DNA of 58,981 nucleotides from the NCBI GenBank assembly GCA_965659005.1, contig CBFHVG010000013.1:1-58981 (forward strand), read 5' to 3'. Position 1 is the stretch's first letter, and the number at the start of each line of letters is the position of its first letter. Below, in pieces: positions 28,040 through 37,303 of the stretch. The notes under the pieces were generated by a model, which was not told the DNA's origin, made no database searches, and worked only from the letters and a program-made list of their open reading frames with translations. This DNA is from CAYPTY01 sp965659005 (lineage in GTDB: Bacteria > Bacteroidota > Rhodothermia > Balneolales > Balneolaceae). The position numbers were made by a program, and so were the translations under genes.

Positions 28040-28047
28040 TATATTTG
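28040..28047 (+). promoter_or_regulatory. Candidate Bacteroidota-type -7 box for sucD
   Basis: TATATTTG matches the TAnnTTTG -7 consensus described for Bacteroidota primary sigma promoters and lies 34 bp upstream of the sucD ATG. The matching -33 TTG-type element is not clear at the usual spacing, so support is partial. Confidence 0.35.
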
Positions 28048-28081
28048 AGCCCTCAAATTTTAACCTGAATTACCAATAGAA

Positions 28082-28954
28082 ATGAGCGTATTAGTAGGAA
28101 AAGATACTCGACTGGTTGTGCAAGGATTCACTGGAAGTGAAGGCACTTTTCATGCCGGCCAAATGATTGAATATGGAACAAATGTAATCGGTGGTGTAAC
28201 ACCTGGCAAAGGTGGTCAGAAACATCTCGATAAACCTGTCTTTAATACCGTTTCTGAAGCTGTTGATAAGGAAGGTGCTAATACATCTGTAATCTTTGTA
28301 CCTCCTGCATTTGCTGCTGATGCCATTGCTGAAGCTGCTTTTTCTGGTATTGAAGTAATTATTTGTATTACTGAAGGTATTCCGGTTAAAGACATGATCA
28401 TGGCAAAACAAATTGTAAATAGCCACGGAGCAACTCTTATTGGACCTAACTGTCCGGGCGTGATTACTCCAGGTGAGGCAAAAGTAGGCATTATGCCAGG
28501 TTTCATTTTCACACCAGGTAATGTTGGGCTTATTTCAAGATCAGGTACGCTTACTTATGAAGCTGTTGACCAACTAACGAAAGTTGGCCTTGGACAAAGT
28601 ACAGCAATCGGTATTGGAGGTGATCCTGTAATTGGCACCACTCACCTAGATGCTGTTAAACTTTTCCAAAATGATCCTGATACCCATTCAATTGTGCTAA
28701 TTGGTGAAATTGGTGGTACAGCTGAGGAAGAAGCTGCTGCTTATATTAAAGATCATGTTGATAAGCCTGTTGTTGCATTTATAGCTGGAGCAACAGCACC
28801 TCCTGGCCGTAGAATGGGGCATGCCGGTGCAATCATTTCTGGTGGTAAAGGAACTGCTCAAGAGAAGAAAAAAGCATTAGCTGAAGCTGGTATTACCGTT
28901 GTTGAGAGTCCGGCAGATATTGGCGCTACTCTTAAAGACCTTGTTTCAGCCTAA
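28082..28954 (+). CDS. sucD: Succinyl-CoA ligase (ADP-forming) alpha subunit
   Basis: Couples succinyl-CoA cleavage to nucleotide triphosphate synthesis in the TCA cycle. 290 residues. CoA-binding Rossmann domain (VVQGFTGSEGTFHAGQMIEY, GGVTPGKGG), then the ligase domain with GPNCPGVITPGEAKVGIMPG, GIGGDPVIGTTHLDAV and the phosphohistidine in GRRMGHAGAIISGGKGTA. The beta subunit (sucC) is not in the window, so the two subunit genes are unlinked here. An intrinsic terminator follows. Confidence 0.97.
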   Translation: MSVLVGKDTRLVVQGFTGSEGTFHAGQMIEYGTNVIGGVTPGKGGQKHLDKPVFNTVSEAVDKEGANTSVIFVPPAFAADAIAEAAFSGIEVIICITEGIPVKDMIMAKQIVNSHGATLIGPNCPGVITPGEAKVGIMPGFIFTPGNVGLISRSGTLTYEAVDQLTKVGLGQSTAIGIGGDPVIGTTHLDAVKLFQNDPDTHSIVLIGEIGGTAEEEAAAYIKDHVDKPVVAFIAGATAPPGRRMGHAGAIISGGKGTAQEKKKALAEAGITVVESPADIGATLKDLVSA

Positions 28955-28975
28955 GTTTATAAGTCAAGTTTATAA

Positions 28976-29014
28976 AAATAAAAAGCCTCTGTTCTTCTAC
29001 AGGGGCTTTTTTTG
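28976..29014. terminator. Bidirectional intrinsic terminator between sucD and glgC
   Basis: Arms AAAAGCCTCTGT (28981-28992) and ACAGGGGCTTTT (28999-29010) form a 12-bp stem with one G-U pair and a 6-nt loop. A T-run follows on the plus strand (to 29013), and an A-rich run precedes on the other side, so it can terminate the converging sucD and glgC transcripts. Confidence 0.85.
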
Positions 29015-29038
29015 TGCCATTTTTTAAGATAGGAATAT

Positions 29039-30316
29039 CTAGATAATGGTACCCTTTGGAATAGATACTCCCTTAGAAACAATGACAATTCCATCCCTTA
29101 CATAATGGAATTCATATTGACCATCCTCAAGATGATCCCCTCCGTTAATACGCACATCATTTCCAATTTTTACATTTATATCGATGATGCAGTTATTTAA
29201 GTAACAACGTTCGCCAATTCCAATGATAGGATGTTCAGGATTAGAATGATTTAGATCTTCCTCCTTTGGGAAATAATCATTACCCATCACAATGGAGTTC
29301 TCAACAGTTGTCCCTTTTCCGATCCGAGCTCTGATTCCAATTACTGACCTAACAACACGACTGGCTTCTATAATACATCCTTCAGCCAGCACCGATTGTT
29401 CAAAGGTTGAACCCATTAATTTTGATGCCGGAAGTAAACGTGCTCTGGTATAGATATACTTTATGTTATCGTAAAAATTGAATTCCGGTAAGGAATTGGC
29501 TAAAGCCAGGTTTGATTCAAAAAAGGCTCTAATTGTTCCAATATCTTCCCAGTATCCACTATACTCATAAGAACAAACTTTACGCCCTGATTCTATGATT
29601 TTTGGAATAATCTCTTTACCAAAATCTGTTGCATTAGGATTATCATCAAAGAGCTCTTTTAGACACTCTCTATTGAAAATGTATATACCCATAGAGGCCA
29701 AATAATGCTTGCCTTCTTTTTGAAATTCTTCAGGAGTTTCTGACTTCCAATTCTCAAGTTCTTCCAAATCTGGCTTCTCAACAAAGGTCTCGATAAAGCC
29801 ATCAGAATTAGTTTTCATGATTCCAAAACCGGTTGCATCTTCAGCAACAACAGGGATAGTTGCTACCGTGAGCTCAGCATTCATCTTTTTATGTTTGGCC
29901 AGCATTTCAGAATAATCCATCTGGTATAACTGATCACCGGAAAGAATAAGTACATACTCATGGTCATGATTTTCCATATGATGAACAGATTGTCTAACTG
30001 CATCAGCAGTTCCCTGGAACCAGTCTTGGCTTTTGGGTGTCTGTTCGGCTGCCAGAATGTCTACAAATCCACTACTAAATACATCAAAGTTATAGGTGTT
30101 TTTGATGTGTCTGTTAAGTGATGTTGAGTTAAACTGAGTAAGCACAAATATTCTTCTAACACCTGAATTCAGACAGTTTGATATGGGGATATCAACTAAT
30201 CTGTACTTACCGGCAATAGGAACTGCAGGTTTTGATCGGGTTTTAGTTAATGGATCCAGTCTTGTCCCTCTACCTCCACCCAGGATTACAGCAATTGTTG
30301 ATTTGTTCATATTCAT
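29039..30316 (-). CDS. glgC: Glucose-1-phosphate adenylyltransferase
   Basis: Makes ADP-glucose for glycogen synthesis. 425 residues: nucleotidyltransferase N-terminus (VILGGGRGTRLDPLTKTRSKPAVPIAGKYR split over the first 40 residues), LSGDQLYQMDYSEML, FVEKPDLEEL and YWEDIGTIRAFFESN. The C-terminal left-handed beta-helix shows SIVMGNDYFP and CIIDINVKIG. Classic GlgC length and motifs. It follows glgA by 8 bp on the same strand as a two-gene glycogen operon. Confidence 0.97.
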   Translation of the reverse strand: MNMNKSTIAVILGGGRGTRLDPLTKTRSKPAVPIAGKYRLVDIPISNCLNSGVRRIFVLTQFNSTSLNRHIKNTYNFDVFSSGFVDILAAEQTPKSQDWFQGTADAVRQSVHHMENHDHEYVLILSGDQLYQMDYSEMLAKHKKMNAELTVATIPVVAEDATGFGIMKTNSDGFIETFVEKPDLEELENWKSETPEEFQKEGKHYLASMGIYIFNRECLKELFDDNPNATDFGKEIIPKIIESGRKVCSYEYSGYWEDIGTIRAFFESNLALANSLPEFNFYDNIKYIYTRARLLPASKLMGSTFEQSVLAEGCIIEASRVVRSVIGIRARIGKGTTVENSIVMGNDYFPKEEDLNHSNPEHPIIGIGERCYLNNCIIDINVKIGNDVRINGGDHLEDGQYEFHYVRDGIVIVSKGVSIPKGTII

Positions 30317-30324
30317 ATTAAAGC

Positions 30325-31764
30325 CTATTTACTTGCTAATTCAGAATAAAGATTTAAGTAATCAATGGCTGATTTTTCCCAGGAAAAATCCAGCTTCATA
30401 ATGGTAGCAATTTTGTCTGCCATCATCTTTTTATTTGAGTAGAGCTGAATTGCTCTTTTCATAGCAATTTCAGCATCCTCAATAGTAAAATCGTCAAATC
30501 TAATACCATATCCATCTTTTTCAGAGATGTCTTTAACCGTGTCTTTTAAACCACCTGTTGTACGAACAATGGGTATTGTTCCGTATCTCATTGCGAACAT
30601 CTGATTAAGTCCGCATGGCTCAACCCTTGAGGGCATAAAAATAAAATCAGATCCTGCATAAATATTGTGAGCCAGCTTCTCGTTGTATTCGAGTCTGGAA
30701 TCAAAATAACCCAGACAATCATGATTCATTTCTTCGAATAAATCGTGCAATTGTGGATTACCGGTGCCCAGAATGATAAAATTGAATTCCAGGTTTTGAG
30801 CAATTAAATTTTTAACAAGATCCGGAATTAAATCAGCACCCTTTTCTCTAACCAACCTGCCTATAAAAGCAATGGTTGGTTTATCCTTATCAAGTTTAAA
30901 CTCTTTACAAAGCTCCTCTTTATTTTTCGCTTTTCCTGACTTTCTATTCCTGATAGTATAATTATGAGTCAAATGCTGGTCTGTTTGAGGGTCCCATACA
31001 TTTACATCAATACCATTCAAAATACCCCTGGATTTACTCCTTTCTGCACTGAACAATTGTTCCAGACCACTACTGCTCCTAGTCAATTCACTCATATAGT
31101 TATTAGAAACAGTAGTAATCTGCCAACAGGTTTTTAGGCCTGCAGCTAAGCTATTAAACTGTCCATCCCAATCCAGAATACCTTTAACATCCGGATTAAA
31201 ATCTGGAAGGAGAACATCCTTAGAATGATCATGAACACCATGGTATTCTGCATTATGTACAGTAAGGATGGTTGGAATGTCTTTTAAAGTTTCATACACA
31301 AAACAGTGCTTTATCATGAATGGAACAAGTGCTGATTGATGATCATGACAGTGGATGATGTCCGGCTTCACATCTCTTGATCTGATCCAGTCTAAAGCTG
31401 CAATTTGGAAGGTTATATTTCTTTCGAGTTCATCCCAGTACCCATGTCCTGACCACGGATCAATATATATTCCCGGTCGATCTGTTCTTCCAGGGATATT
31501 TATGCAGTAAAAAGTGAACCCAAGATCTTCACTTTTGAGTTCTTCCACAGTGAATTTAAAATCACTGTTCGCAATCCTACCGCTACCTTCATAAACAGTT
31601 TTAAAGCTATTTACATGAAACCAGTTGCTGTCATATTTCGGGATTACAACTTCACAATGTGATCCTAATTGATTTAAATATTTGGGTAATGATCCTACAA
31701 CATCACCCAAACCACCAGCTTTGGCTGCAGGATAACATTCGGCACTTAAGTGTGTAATTCTCAT
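30325..31764 (-). CDS. glgA: Glycogen synthase (ADP-glucose type, GT5)
   Basis: 479 residues of the GT-B fold. The N-terminal KAGGLGDVVGSLPKYL loop binds ADP-glucose. IIHCHDHQSALVPFMI, TILTVHNAEYHGVHD and the C-terminal PSRVEPCGLNQMFAMRYGTI are diagnostic of GT5 glycogen/starch synthases. It extends alpha-1,4-glucan chains with ADP-glucose supplied by glgC directly downstream. Confidence 0.97.
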   Translation of the reverse strand: MRITHLSAECYPAAKAGGLGDVVGSLPKYLNQLGSHCEVVIPKYDSNWFHVNSFKTVYEGSGRIANSDFKFTVEELKSEDLGFTFYCINIPGRTDRPGIYIDPWSGHGYWDELERNITFQIAALDWIRSRDVKPDIIHCHDHQSALVPFMIKHCFVYETLKDIPTILTVHNAEYHGVHDHSKDVLLPDFNPDVKGILDWDGQFNSLAAGLKTCWQITTVSNNYMSELTRSSSGLEQLFSAERSKSRGILNGIDVNVWDPQTDQHLTHNYTIRNRKSGKAKNKEELCKEFKLDKDKPTIAFIGRLVREKGADLIPDLVKNLIAQNLEFNFIILGTGNPQLHDLFEEMNHDCLGYFDSRLEYNEKLAHNIYAGSDFIFMPSRVEPCGLNQMFAMRYGTIPIVRTTGGLKDTVKDISEKDGYGIRFDDFTIEDAEIAMKRAIQLYSNKKMMADKIATIMKLDFSWEKSAIDYLNLYSELASK

Positions 31765-31931
31765 TCTAATTTATACTCAATAAAAATTGAAACCAGCTAA
31801 TAAAAATAGCGTAGTTTGTGCAGGCATTTGGTGGAAACTAGAAAATCTTTTGGCTCATGCAAAAGGTTTGTAATCTTTGTCCCAAAGCTATCACTAATTG
31901 ACAAATAGTAACTTTAATTAATAGTTAAATA

Positions 31932-32855
31932 ATGGGCGTAATTGAGGTTAAAAACATTATCAAAGCCTTTGGTAAAACAAAGGCTGTAAATGATGTGAGT
32001 TTTGAGGTCGAAAAAGGTCGCATCTTTGGTCTACTCGGTCCAAACGGAGCAGGTAAAACCACGACTATTCGCATGATAAATCATATCCTTGTTCAGGATG
32101 AAGGAACCATCACCATCAATGGCGAAGCTGCCAGTGAGAGAACGCAAAAAATGATTGGTTACATGCCGGAGGAACGTGGTCTTTACAAAAAGATGAAAGT
32201 CGGAGAACAGTTGATGTATCTGACTCAACTGAAAGGAATGGACACAAGTAGTGCAAAAAAGTCTATTCAATACTGGCTTGACAGATTTGATGCTTCCGAC
32301 TGGTACAAAAAAGAAGTTGGTGAGCTGTCTAAAGGTATGTCGCAAAAAATTCAATTCATTGCCACTATTGCTCATGATCCTGATATCTATATTTTTGATG
32401 AACCATTCTCAGGGCTGGACCCCATTAATTCAGAAATGCTTAAAGAGATAATTATAGATTTAAAAAATCAGGGGAAGACAATATTATTTTCAACACACCG
32501 AATGGAGCAAGTTGAGCAAATGTGTGATGATATATGTTTGTTTAATAAAGGTGAAGCTATTCTGAATGGTAAACTAAGAGAAGTAAAAGCATCCTTCGGA
32601 AAAAATACAATTAATCTGGAATTCGATGGCGATGCAAGCTTTATAGATCAGCTTACAAACGTCCGAATCAATAACAGATCAACAAATTTCGCTGAAATTA
32701 GAATTCTTGATGACCAACCTACACAAGATATTTTAAAGCTGGCAATGCAACATGTTGAAGTACATAAATTTGAACGTGTGGAACCATCATTGAATGAAAT
32801 TTTCATAAGTACTGTAGGTGAAGACAACCTTGAAACTGAGGAGGTAGTAGCATGA
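31932..32855 (+). CDS. ABC transporter ATP-binding protein (NatA-like, ABC-2 type)
   Basis: 307 residues. Walker A GPNGAGKTT, signature ELSKGMSQKIQFIATI (the LSKGM form common in NatA-like ATPases), Walker B IYIFDEPFSGLDP and H-loop FSTHRMEQ. A C-terminal DUF4162-type extension follows (about residues 215-300). It overlaps the permease start by ATGA, so the two are translationally coupled. Export of Na+ or another substrate has not been shown for this branch. Confidence 0.94.
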   Translation: MGVIEVKNIIKAFGKTKAVNDVSFEVEKGRIFGLLGPNGAGKTTTIRMINHILVQDEGTITINGEAASERTQKMIGYMPEERGLYKKMKVGEQLMYLTQLKGMDTSSAKKSIQYWLDRFDASDWYKKEVGELSKGMSQKIQFIATIAHDPDIYIFDEPFSGLDPINSEMLKEIIIDLKNQGKTILFSTHRMEQVEQMCDDICLFNKGEAILNGKLREVKASFGKNTINLEFDGDASFIDQLTNVRINNRSTNFAEIRILDDQPTQDILKLAMQHVEVHKFERVEPSLNEIFISTVGEDNLETEEVVA

Positions 32856-34150
32856 ATTTCTCTAAAGTCATGATTGTTCTTAAAAGGGAATACATAACCA
32901 GGGTCAGAAGTAAATCTTTTATCCTCTCCACCCTTCTAACTCCCTTTGTATTTGTAGCCATGTTCGGTGTTATAATTTGGATTAGCATTTCAAGTCCTGA
33001 GCCAGAACAAACAGTTGGTATCATTGATCAGACAGAAGTTCTTTTACCACGGTTTACCGAAATCAATGAAAACAGATATAGAGATGTTTCTGATTTTGAA
33101 ATTGACAGTGTCAAAGCCATGGTAATGTCAGGTGAGATTGATGGATACTTGAGGTTAGACGAAAGTCATCTGAATATGGATTCTGATGCAGAGTTTGTTT
33201 ACGGAGGTAGTGGCGGTATAAGTTTTATAGATGTTGTAGAAGATGATTATCGTGATGTAATCAGAGAAGAACTCCTATCTCGTGCCAATGTTTCTGATGA
33301 AATTCGAAAGATTTTCGAAACTAGACCAAGTCTAGAGAATAGAAAGCTTTCTGAAACAGGTGAAGAAGAAGAAGACAACACAGGTGCAGCAGCTGCATTT
33401 GGCTTTGTTTTAGGCCTTTTAATTTTTATTGGGCTCTTTGGTTATGGTGCTGTATTAATGAGATCTGTAATTGAAGAAAAAACAAATCGAATTGTCGAGG
33501 TGATTGCCTCTTCCGTGAAGCCAATTGAGCTTATGTTTGGCAAGCTTTTCGGAATATGTTTGCTAGCCATGACACAGTTTGGAGTGTGGTTCTTTGCTTA
33601 CACTGGTTTATCGATAGTTGCCGCTCCTGTTGCTGCAATAATCGTTGAAGCTCAAACAAAAAACCTGCCAGAAGAAGCATTGGAACAGGCATCAACATTT
33701 GACCCTTCAAGTCTGGATGCACTCGTATTTGACCCTATTATATTCGTCTACTTCTTCGTTTTCTTTATTCTAGGCTTTTTGATCTATGCATCGCTATTCG
33801 CAGCCATTGGAGCTGCTGTTGATTCTGAACAAGACACACAACAGTTCATGATGCCAATTATGGCACCGATCATGTTAGCATACTTCTTAAATACTCGTGT
33901 GATGATTGATCCTGATTCCACATTATCAGTTGCAGCATCGTTAATTCCATTTACGGCACCAATCAATATGATCACTAGAATAGCCGTTACAGATGTCCCT
34001 ATTTGGCAAATATTAGTATCAGCTGTACTGATGGTAATTACATTTATCGGGATGATGTGGCTGGCTGCTAAGGTATACCGCGTTGGTATTCTTATGTATG
34101 GAAAGAAGCCTAGCTTCAAAGAAATGGCAAAATGGATTCGACAACATTAA
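32852..34150 (+). CDS. ABC-2 type transporter permease (NatB-like)
   Basis: 432 residues. An N-terminal cytosolic start (LKREYITRVRSKSFILSTLL) leads into the first membrane helix, a long extracytoplasmic domain (about 55-190), then five or six helices beginning AFGFVLGLLIFIGLFGYGAVL and a conserved EEKTNRIVEVIASSVKPIEL coupling segment typical of ABC-2/NatB. It pairs with the ATPase just upstream. An intrinsic terminator follows within the convergent gene. Confidence 0.93.
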   Translation: MNFSKVMIVLKREYITRVRSKSFILSTLLTPFVFVAMFGVIIWISISSPEPEQTVGIIDQTEVLLPRFTEINENRYRDVSDFEIDSVKAMVMSGEIDGYLRLDESHLNMDSDAEFVYGGSGGISFIDVVEDDYRDVIREELLSRANVSDEIRKIFETRPSLENRKLSETGEEEEDNTGAAAAFGFVLGLLIFIGLFGYGAVLMRSVIEEKTNRIVEVIASSVKPIELMFGKLFGICLLAMTQFGVWFFAYTGLSIVAAPVAAIIVEAQTKNLPEEALEQASTFDPSSLDALVFDPIIFVYFFVFFILGFLIYASLFAAIGAAVDSEQDTQQFMMPIMAPIMLAYFLNTRVMIDPDSTLSVAASLIPFTAPINMITRIAVTDVPIWQILVSAVLMVITFIGMMWLAAKVYRVGILMYGKKPSFKEMAKWIRQH

Positions 34151-34169
34151 TTGCCTAATGCATTAACTG

Positions 34170-34199
34170 AGCGGATAGTTTTAACTGTCCGCTTTTTTT
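34170..34199 (+). terminator. Intrinsic terminator of the ABC-2 operon, embedded in the 3' end of the convergent gene
   Basis: AGCGGATAG (34170-34178) pairs with CTGTCCGCT (34185-34193) with one G-U pair, followed by a T-run to 34199. The right arm and T-run lie inside the coding sequence of the opposing HEAT-protein gene, whose last codons read IKKADS-stop. Confidence 0.75.
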
Positions 34200-36445
34200 A
34201 TGTCAAACAATTGCTCGCACTGATCAGAATCATCACAAAGCGCTTCAAAAACTCTGAAGTCAAATTCGTTGGATTGTATTTCATTAATCAGTTCAGCTTT
34301 TAGCTCATCGCTAAGTTTATTCACCAAAGAAGCTCCCTTTTCACGAATCAAGACATTAGAATCTCTGATCATATCTGGAACAAAGATATCCCAATTAATT
34401 TCAGCGGATGTGCGCTGAATTCTTTCAAGAGCGTTTAATCGGACCTGGGTTGAATATTCATCAGAGAGAAATGGGAATAGGCGTTCGGTAATAGCTGAAT
34501 CACTAATCACAGTGCGACTTTTCTCGATGTAATTCATGATTGCAATTTCGTCCTCTCTTAGGTTTATCAACCTATCCACTAGTGCCACAGCCGTTAAAGA
34601 ATCACTTACATTCAAAAAGGCATCAAATGCTTCAACCTCAATTTCTTCATTTGAAGCTCTGAGTACTTTATTTCTAAGTGCATAAACCACTTCATCATTT
34701 CCATCAAACTTAGATAATGCTCTTATAGCAGCAAGTTGCAGACTCTGAGAATCTGAGTTTAATATTCTCAGGTAAGTTTGTTCTGTCCCAATAGCCCCTG
34801 CTGTGATTTCAGATAGGATTGAATAAATGGCTGACAATACAAAAGGATCCTCTTCGAAACTTAGAATATCATTTAAAGCCAATTGAATATCTGGTTGATC
34901 CTTATAAGCAAGTAAACCATAGGCGGCCTGGGCTCTCAATTCAGGATCTTCAGCTCTTAACTGAGCAAGCCAGAACTCTAGGGGTTTATTTTCAAGTACA
35001 TTCAAGGAACTATCGGATATATCCAGGATTGCGTATTCCAAACTCGGGCTCACCTCGATACTTACTGAATCCAGTGCACCTGTAAATGTGACTTCTGAAC
35101 TAAGCGTGTCACTAAAAGAATATTGAGTTAAGGTAGCTGTGTGAAGGCTATCATTCTCATCATTAGTAGAATTAAAAAATAATTTCAACTCCCCATCTGG
35201 CTGATTGAACGAAAATTCGATCAGATACATATCCTCAAATGGATTCATGAATACATCAGACAAACCAGGGCCATAATTCATTAACTCAACCGGAGTCCCA
35301 AAAACCCGCTGTCCATATTTATTATAAATCCGTTCGTAAAGAGCTACTGGTGTCAAAACTGAATGATCATCATCTGAAAGAATATCACCAATCACATCCA
35401 ATTTTAACTTTGTACTTCCTTCTTCGAATCGATCAGCATATGTATCCGACTCTTCAGGGTATTGCAGTGTAATGAAGCGCTGATAGGGTTTAATAAACTT
35501 TTCGTAATCCCATTGTGTCTCTCCTCTTCTGTTAATTCCGAACCATTGATCCAGTATTCGTGACTTCATCTCGTTTCCAGTTGAAATGATTTCATATAAT
35601 GGGATCTGTGAAGCTCTAAGCGAAATCATATCTCCATAGTTTTCTTCAAGAGATATCAGGTTTAAAGAACTGTAGGGATATTCAATGTTCAGTAGATTTT
35701 CAAAATTCGAAAGATGTTTGTCAGCTTCTGCAAGAATGGATGAAACATCAACCAATGAATCTGTGTGAGGTGAATAGTACCTGATTTTCTTAATACCGTA
35801 TCTAATTTCTTCGATACTGAATACACCAGCAATCCAGCTTATGCCAGTAAATGGAATTTCCTTTTCAGTATGCCAGGTAATTTCTTTTCTACCTTCGCCA
35901 ACAATGATTTCATCACTTATTAGATCACCATTTCCAATAACTGTCATTTCTTCCGGTATAGAGTATGTTGCTTCAACTATCAGATCATTTCTCGGATGAT
36001 CAAAACCTGGTAACCAGTGATGATGACTTTTAGGCACCGTTGACGTCCACATGACAGAACCATCATTGTGATAACCGAAAACTGTTTCACTTTGCCATGT
36101 TATTTCAATTCTGACTTCATCCCCACGCTTCAAAGTATCATTTAGATTAATTATCAGACTGTCATTTCTGATTTCATGTTGTAAATCTTCACTCCCAGTA
36201 CTTACAGATTCAATGCTACTTTCTCTTGTATTAAGAATCATCGTTGTAAGGTCAGAAATATTCGCTATGGCAGAATAAACAGCATGACCTTTTACAACAT
36301 TTTCAGATGGATCAATTTCAAGTTTAAGTTCAAGCTTAAGAAAGTCGTATTCGATGGAAGGATATCTTGGGTAATCCCATTGGGGTTGTGCCTTTGCTGA
36401 TAATGAAATAAGGCATAAGAAAAGTAAAGTGCTTAAATAGCGCAT
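34181..36445 (-). CDS. M1-peptidase-like pseudoenzyme with C-terminal HEAT repeats, secreted
   Basis: 754 residues with a signal peptide (MRYLSTLLFLCLISLSAKAQ). Residues about 30-215 look like the beta-rich N-terminal domain of M1 aminopeptidases (FLKLELKLEIDPSENVVKGH, HHHWLPGFDHPRNDLIVEAT). Where M1 enzymes have HExxHQWFG this protein has SRILDQWFG (295-303): both zinc-ligand histidines and the catalytic Glu are replaced while QWFG remains. The GxMEN motif is also lost (YGDMISL). Residues about 495-740 form HEAT/armadillo-type helical repeats (DPELRAQAAYGLLAY, LQLAAIRALSKF, VRLNALERIQRT). It is probably a binding or scaffold protein in the periplasm or envelope rather than a peptidase. It lies 5 bp downstream of a HisN-like gene. 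Confidence 0.82.
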   Translation of the reverse strand: MRYLSTLLFLCLISLSAKAQPQWDYPRYPSIEYDFLKLELKLEIDPSENVVKGHAVYSAIANISDLTTMILNTRESSIESVSTGSEDLQHEIRNDSLIINLNDTLKRGDEVRIEITWQSETVFGYHNDGSVMWTSTVPKSHHHWLPGFDHPRNDLIVEATYSIPEEMTVIGNGDLISDEIIVGEGRKEITWHTEKEIPFTGISWIAGVFSIEEIRYGIKKIRYYSPHTDSLVDVSSILAEADKHLSNFENLLNIEYPYSSLNLISLEENYGDMISLRASQIPLYEIISTGNEMKSRILDQWFGINRRGETQWDYEKFIKPYQRFITLQYPEESDTYADRFEEGSTKLKLDVIGDILSDDDHSVLTPVALYERIYNKYGQRVFGTPVELMNYGPGLSDVFMNPFEDMYLIEFSFNQPDGELKLFFNSTNDENDSLHTATLTQYSFSDTLSSEVTFTGALDSVSIEVSPSLEYAILDISDSSLNVLENKPLEFWLAQLRAEDPELRAQAAYGLLAYKDQPDIQLALNDILSFEEDPFVLSAIYSILSEITAGAIGTEQTYLRILNSDSQSLQLAAIRALSKFDGNDEVVYALRNKVLRASNEEIEVEAFDAFLNVSDSLTAVALVDRLINLREDEIAIMNYIEKSRTVISDSAITERLFPFLSDEYSTQVRLNALERIQRTSAEINWDIFVPDMIRDSNVLIREKGASLVNKLSDELKAELINEIQSNEFDFRVFEALCDDSDQCEQLFDIKKADS

Positions 36446-36450
36446 CTTTA

Positions 36451-37215
36451 TTATTTACGTATGATATTTAAAACCTGTTCATGGAGATATGGATTTGTGG
36501 ATATACCACTACCTGTTTCAATGGATTCAACTCCATTCATATCAGAATATACGCCACCTGCTTCTTTAATTACAGGTAATAGTGCTGCTGCATCCCATAT
36601 ATTCAGGATTGGGTCAAACATAATATCAGCCCTTCCAATTGCAACCATCATGTGACCATAAGCATCACCCCAAGTTCTGTGAAGCTTGGTTTTGGACATC
36701 AAATCCATAAATTGAGGTTGAAGACCCTGAGTGTGAAATCGATACATCTCTGTGACCATCAGAGAAGCTTTTCTTAGGTCACTCTGCTCTGATACCTTAC
36801 AAGCTTCACCATTATAGTTAGCGCCTTTACCAATTGCTGCAGTACATATTTCATTACTTGCAGGAGCATTAATAATTCCAACCTGTGGAATTCCGTTTAT
36901 GGTTATCCCAATCAATGTTGTATAGAGTGGAACTCCGTGAATAAATGACTTAGTACCATCAATTGGATCCAGAATCCATTGAATATCACTGTCCTCATTT
37001 TCAAGCCCATATTCTTCACCGATAATACCATGACCAGGAAATCGTTTATTGATTTCAGCACGCATGATTTCTTCTGTTTCACGATCAGCAATTGTAACTG
37101 GAGACTCATCTGCTTTGGACAATACTTCAACGTTTTTCCTGAAATACTTGAGCGTGTGATTGCCGCCGATGGTTGCTATTTCTGTAGCCTGATGGAGTAA
37201 GTCGGCAAGTGACAT
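36451..37215 (-). CDS. Inositol-monophosphatase-family phosphatase, HisN-like (possible histidinol-phosphatase)
   Basis: 254 residues with the IMPase metal sites GEEYG, WILDPIDGTKSFIHGVP and WDAAALLPVIKEAGG. The segment RTWGDAYGHMMVAIGRADIMFDP matches the subgroup annotated as histidinol-phosphatase HisN in actinobacteria and others, which has Lys instead of Thr in DGTKSF. No histidine-biosynthesis gene is nearby, so the substrate remains a family-level suggestion. Confidence 0.88.
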   Translation of the reverse strand: MSLADLLHQATEIATIGGNHTLKYFRKNVEVLSKADESPVTIADRETEEIMRAEINKRFPGHGIIGEEYGLENEDSDIQWILDPIDGTKSFIHGVPLYTTLIGITINGIPQVGIINAPASNEICTAAIGKGANYNGEACKVSEQSDLRKASLMVTEMYRFHTQGLQPQFMDLMSKTKLHRTWGDAYGHMMVAIGRADIMFDPILNIWDAAALLPVIKEAGGVYSDMNGVESIETGSGISTNPYLHEQVLNIIRK

Positions 37216-37303
37216 TTAATCAAACAAATTGTTAATTTTGGGAGATGTGAGCTTTTTTAAGATACATAATTTTATCAGCGCTTATTAAATTAAAAAGGAT
37301 CAA

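Noticed and set aside
34171..34192. The same hairpin as a terminator for the HEAT-protein gene on the minus strand
   Set aside because: The minus-strand sequence after the stem has no U-run; termination is only plausible for the plus-strand ABC operon.
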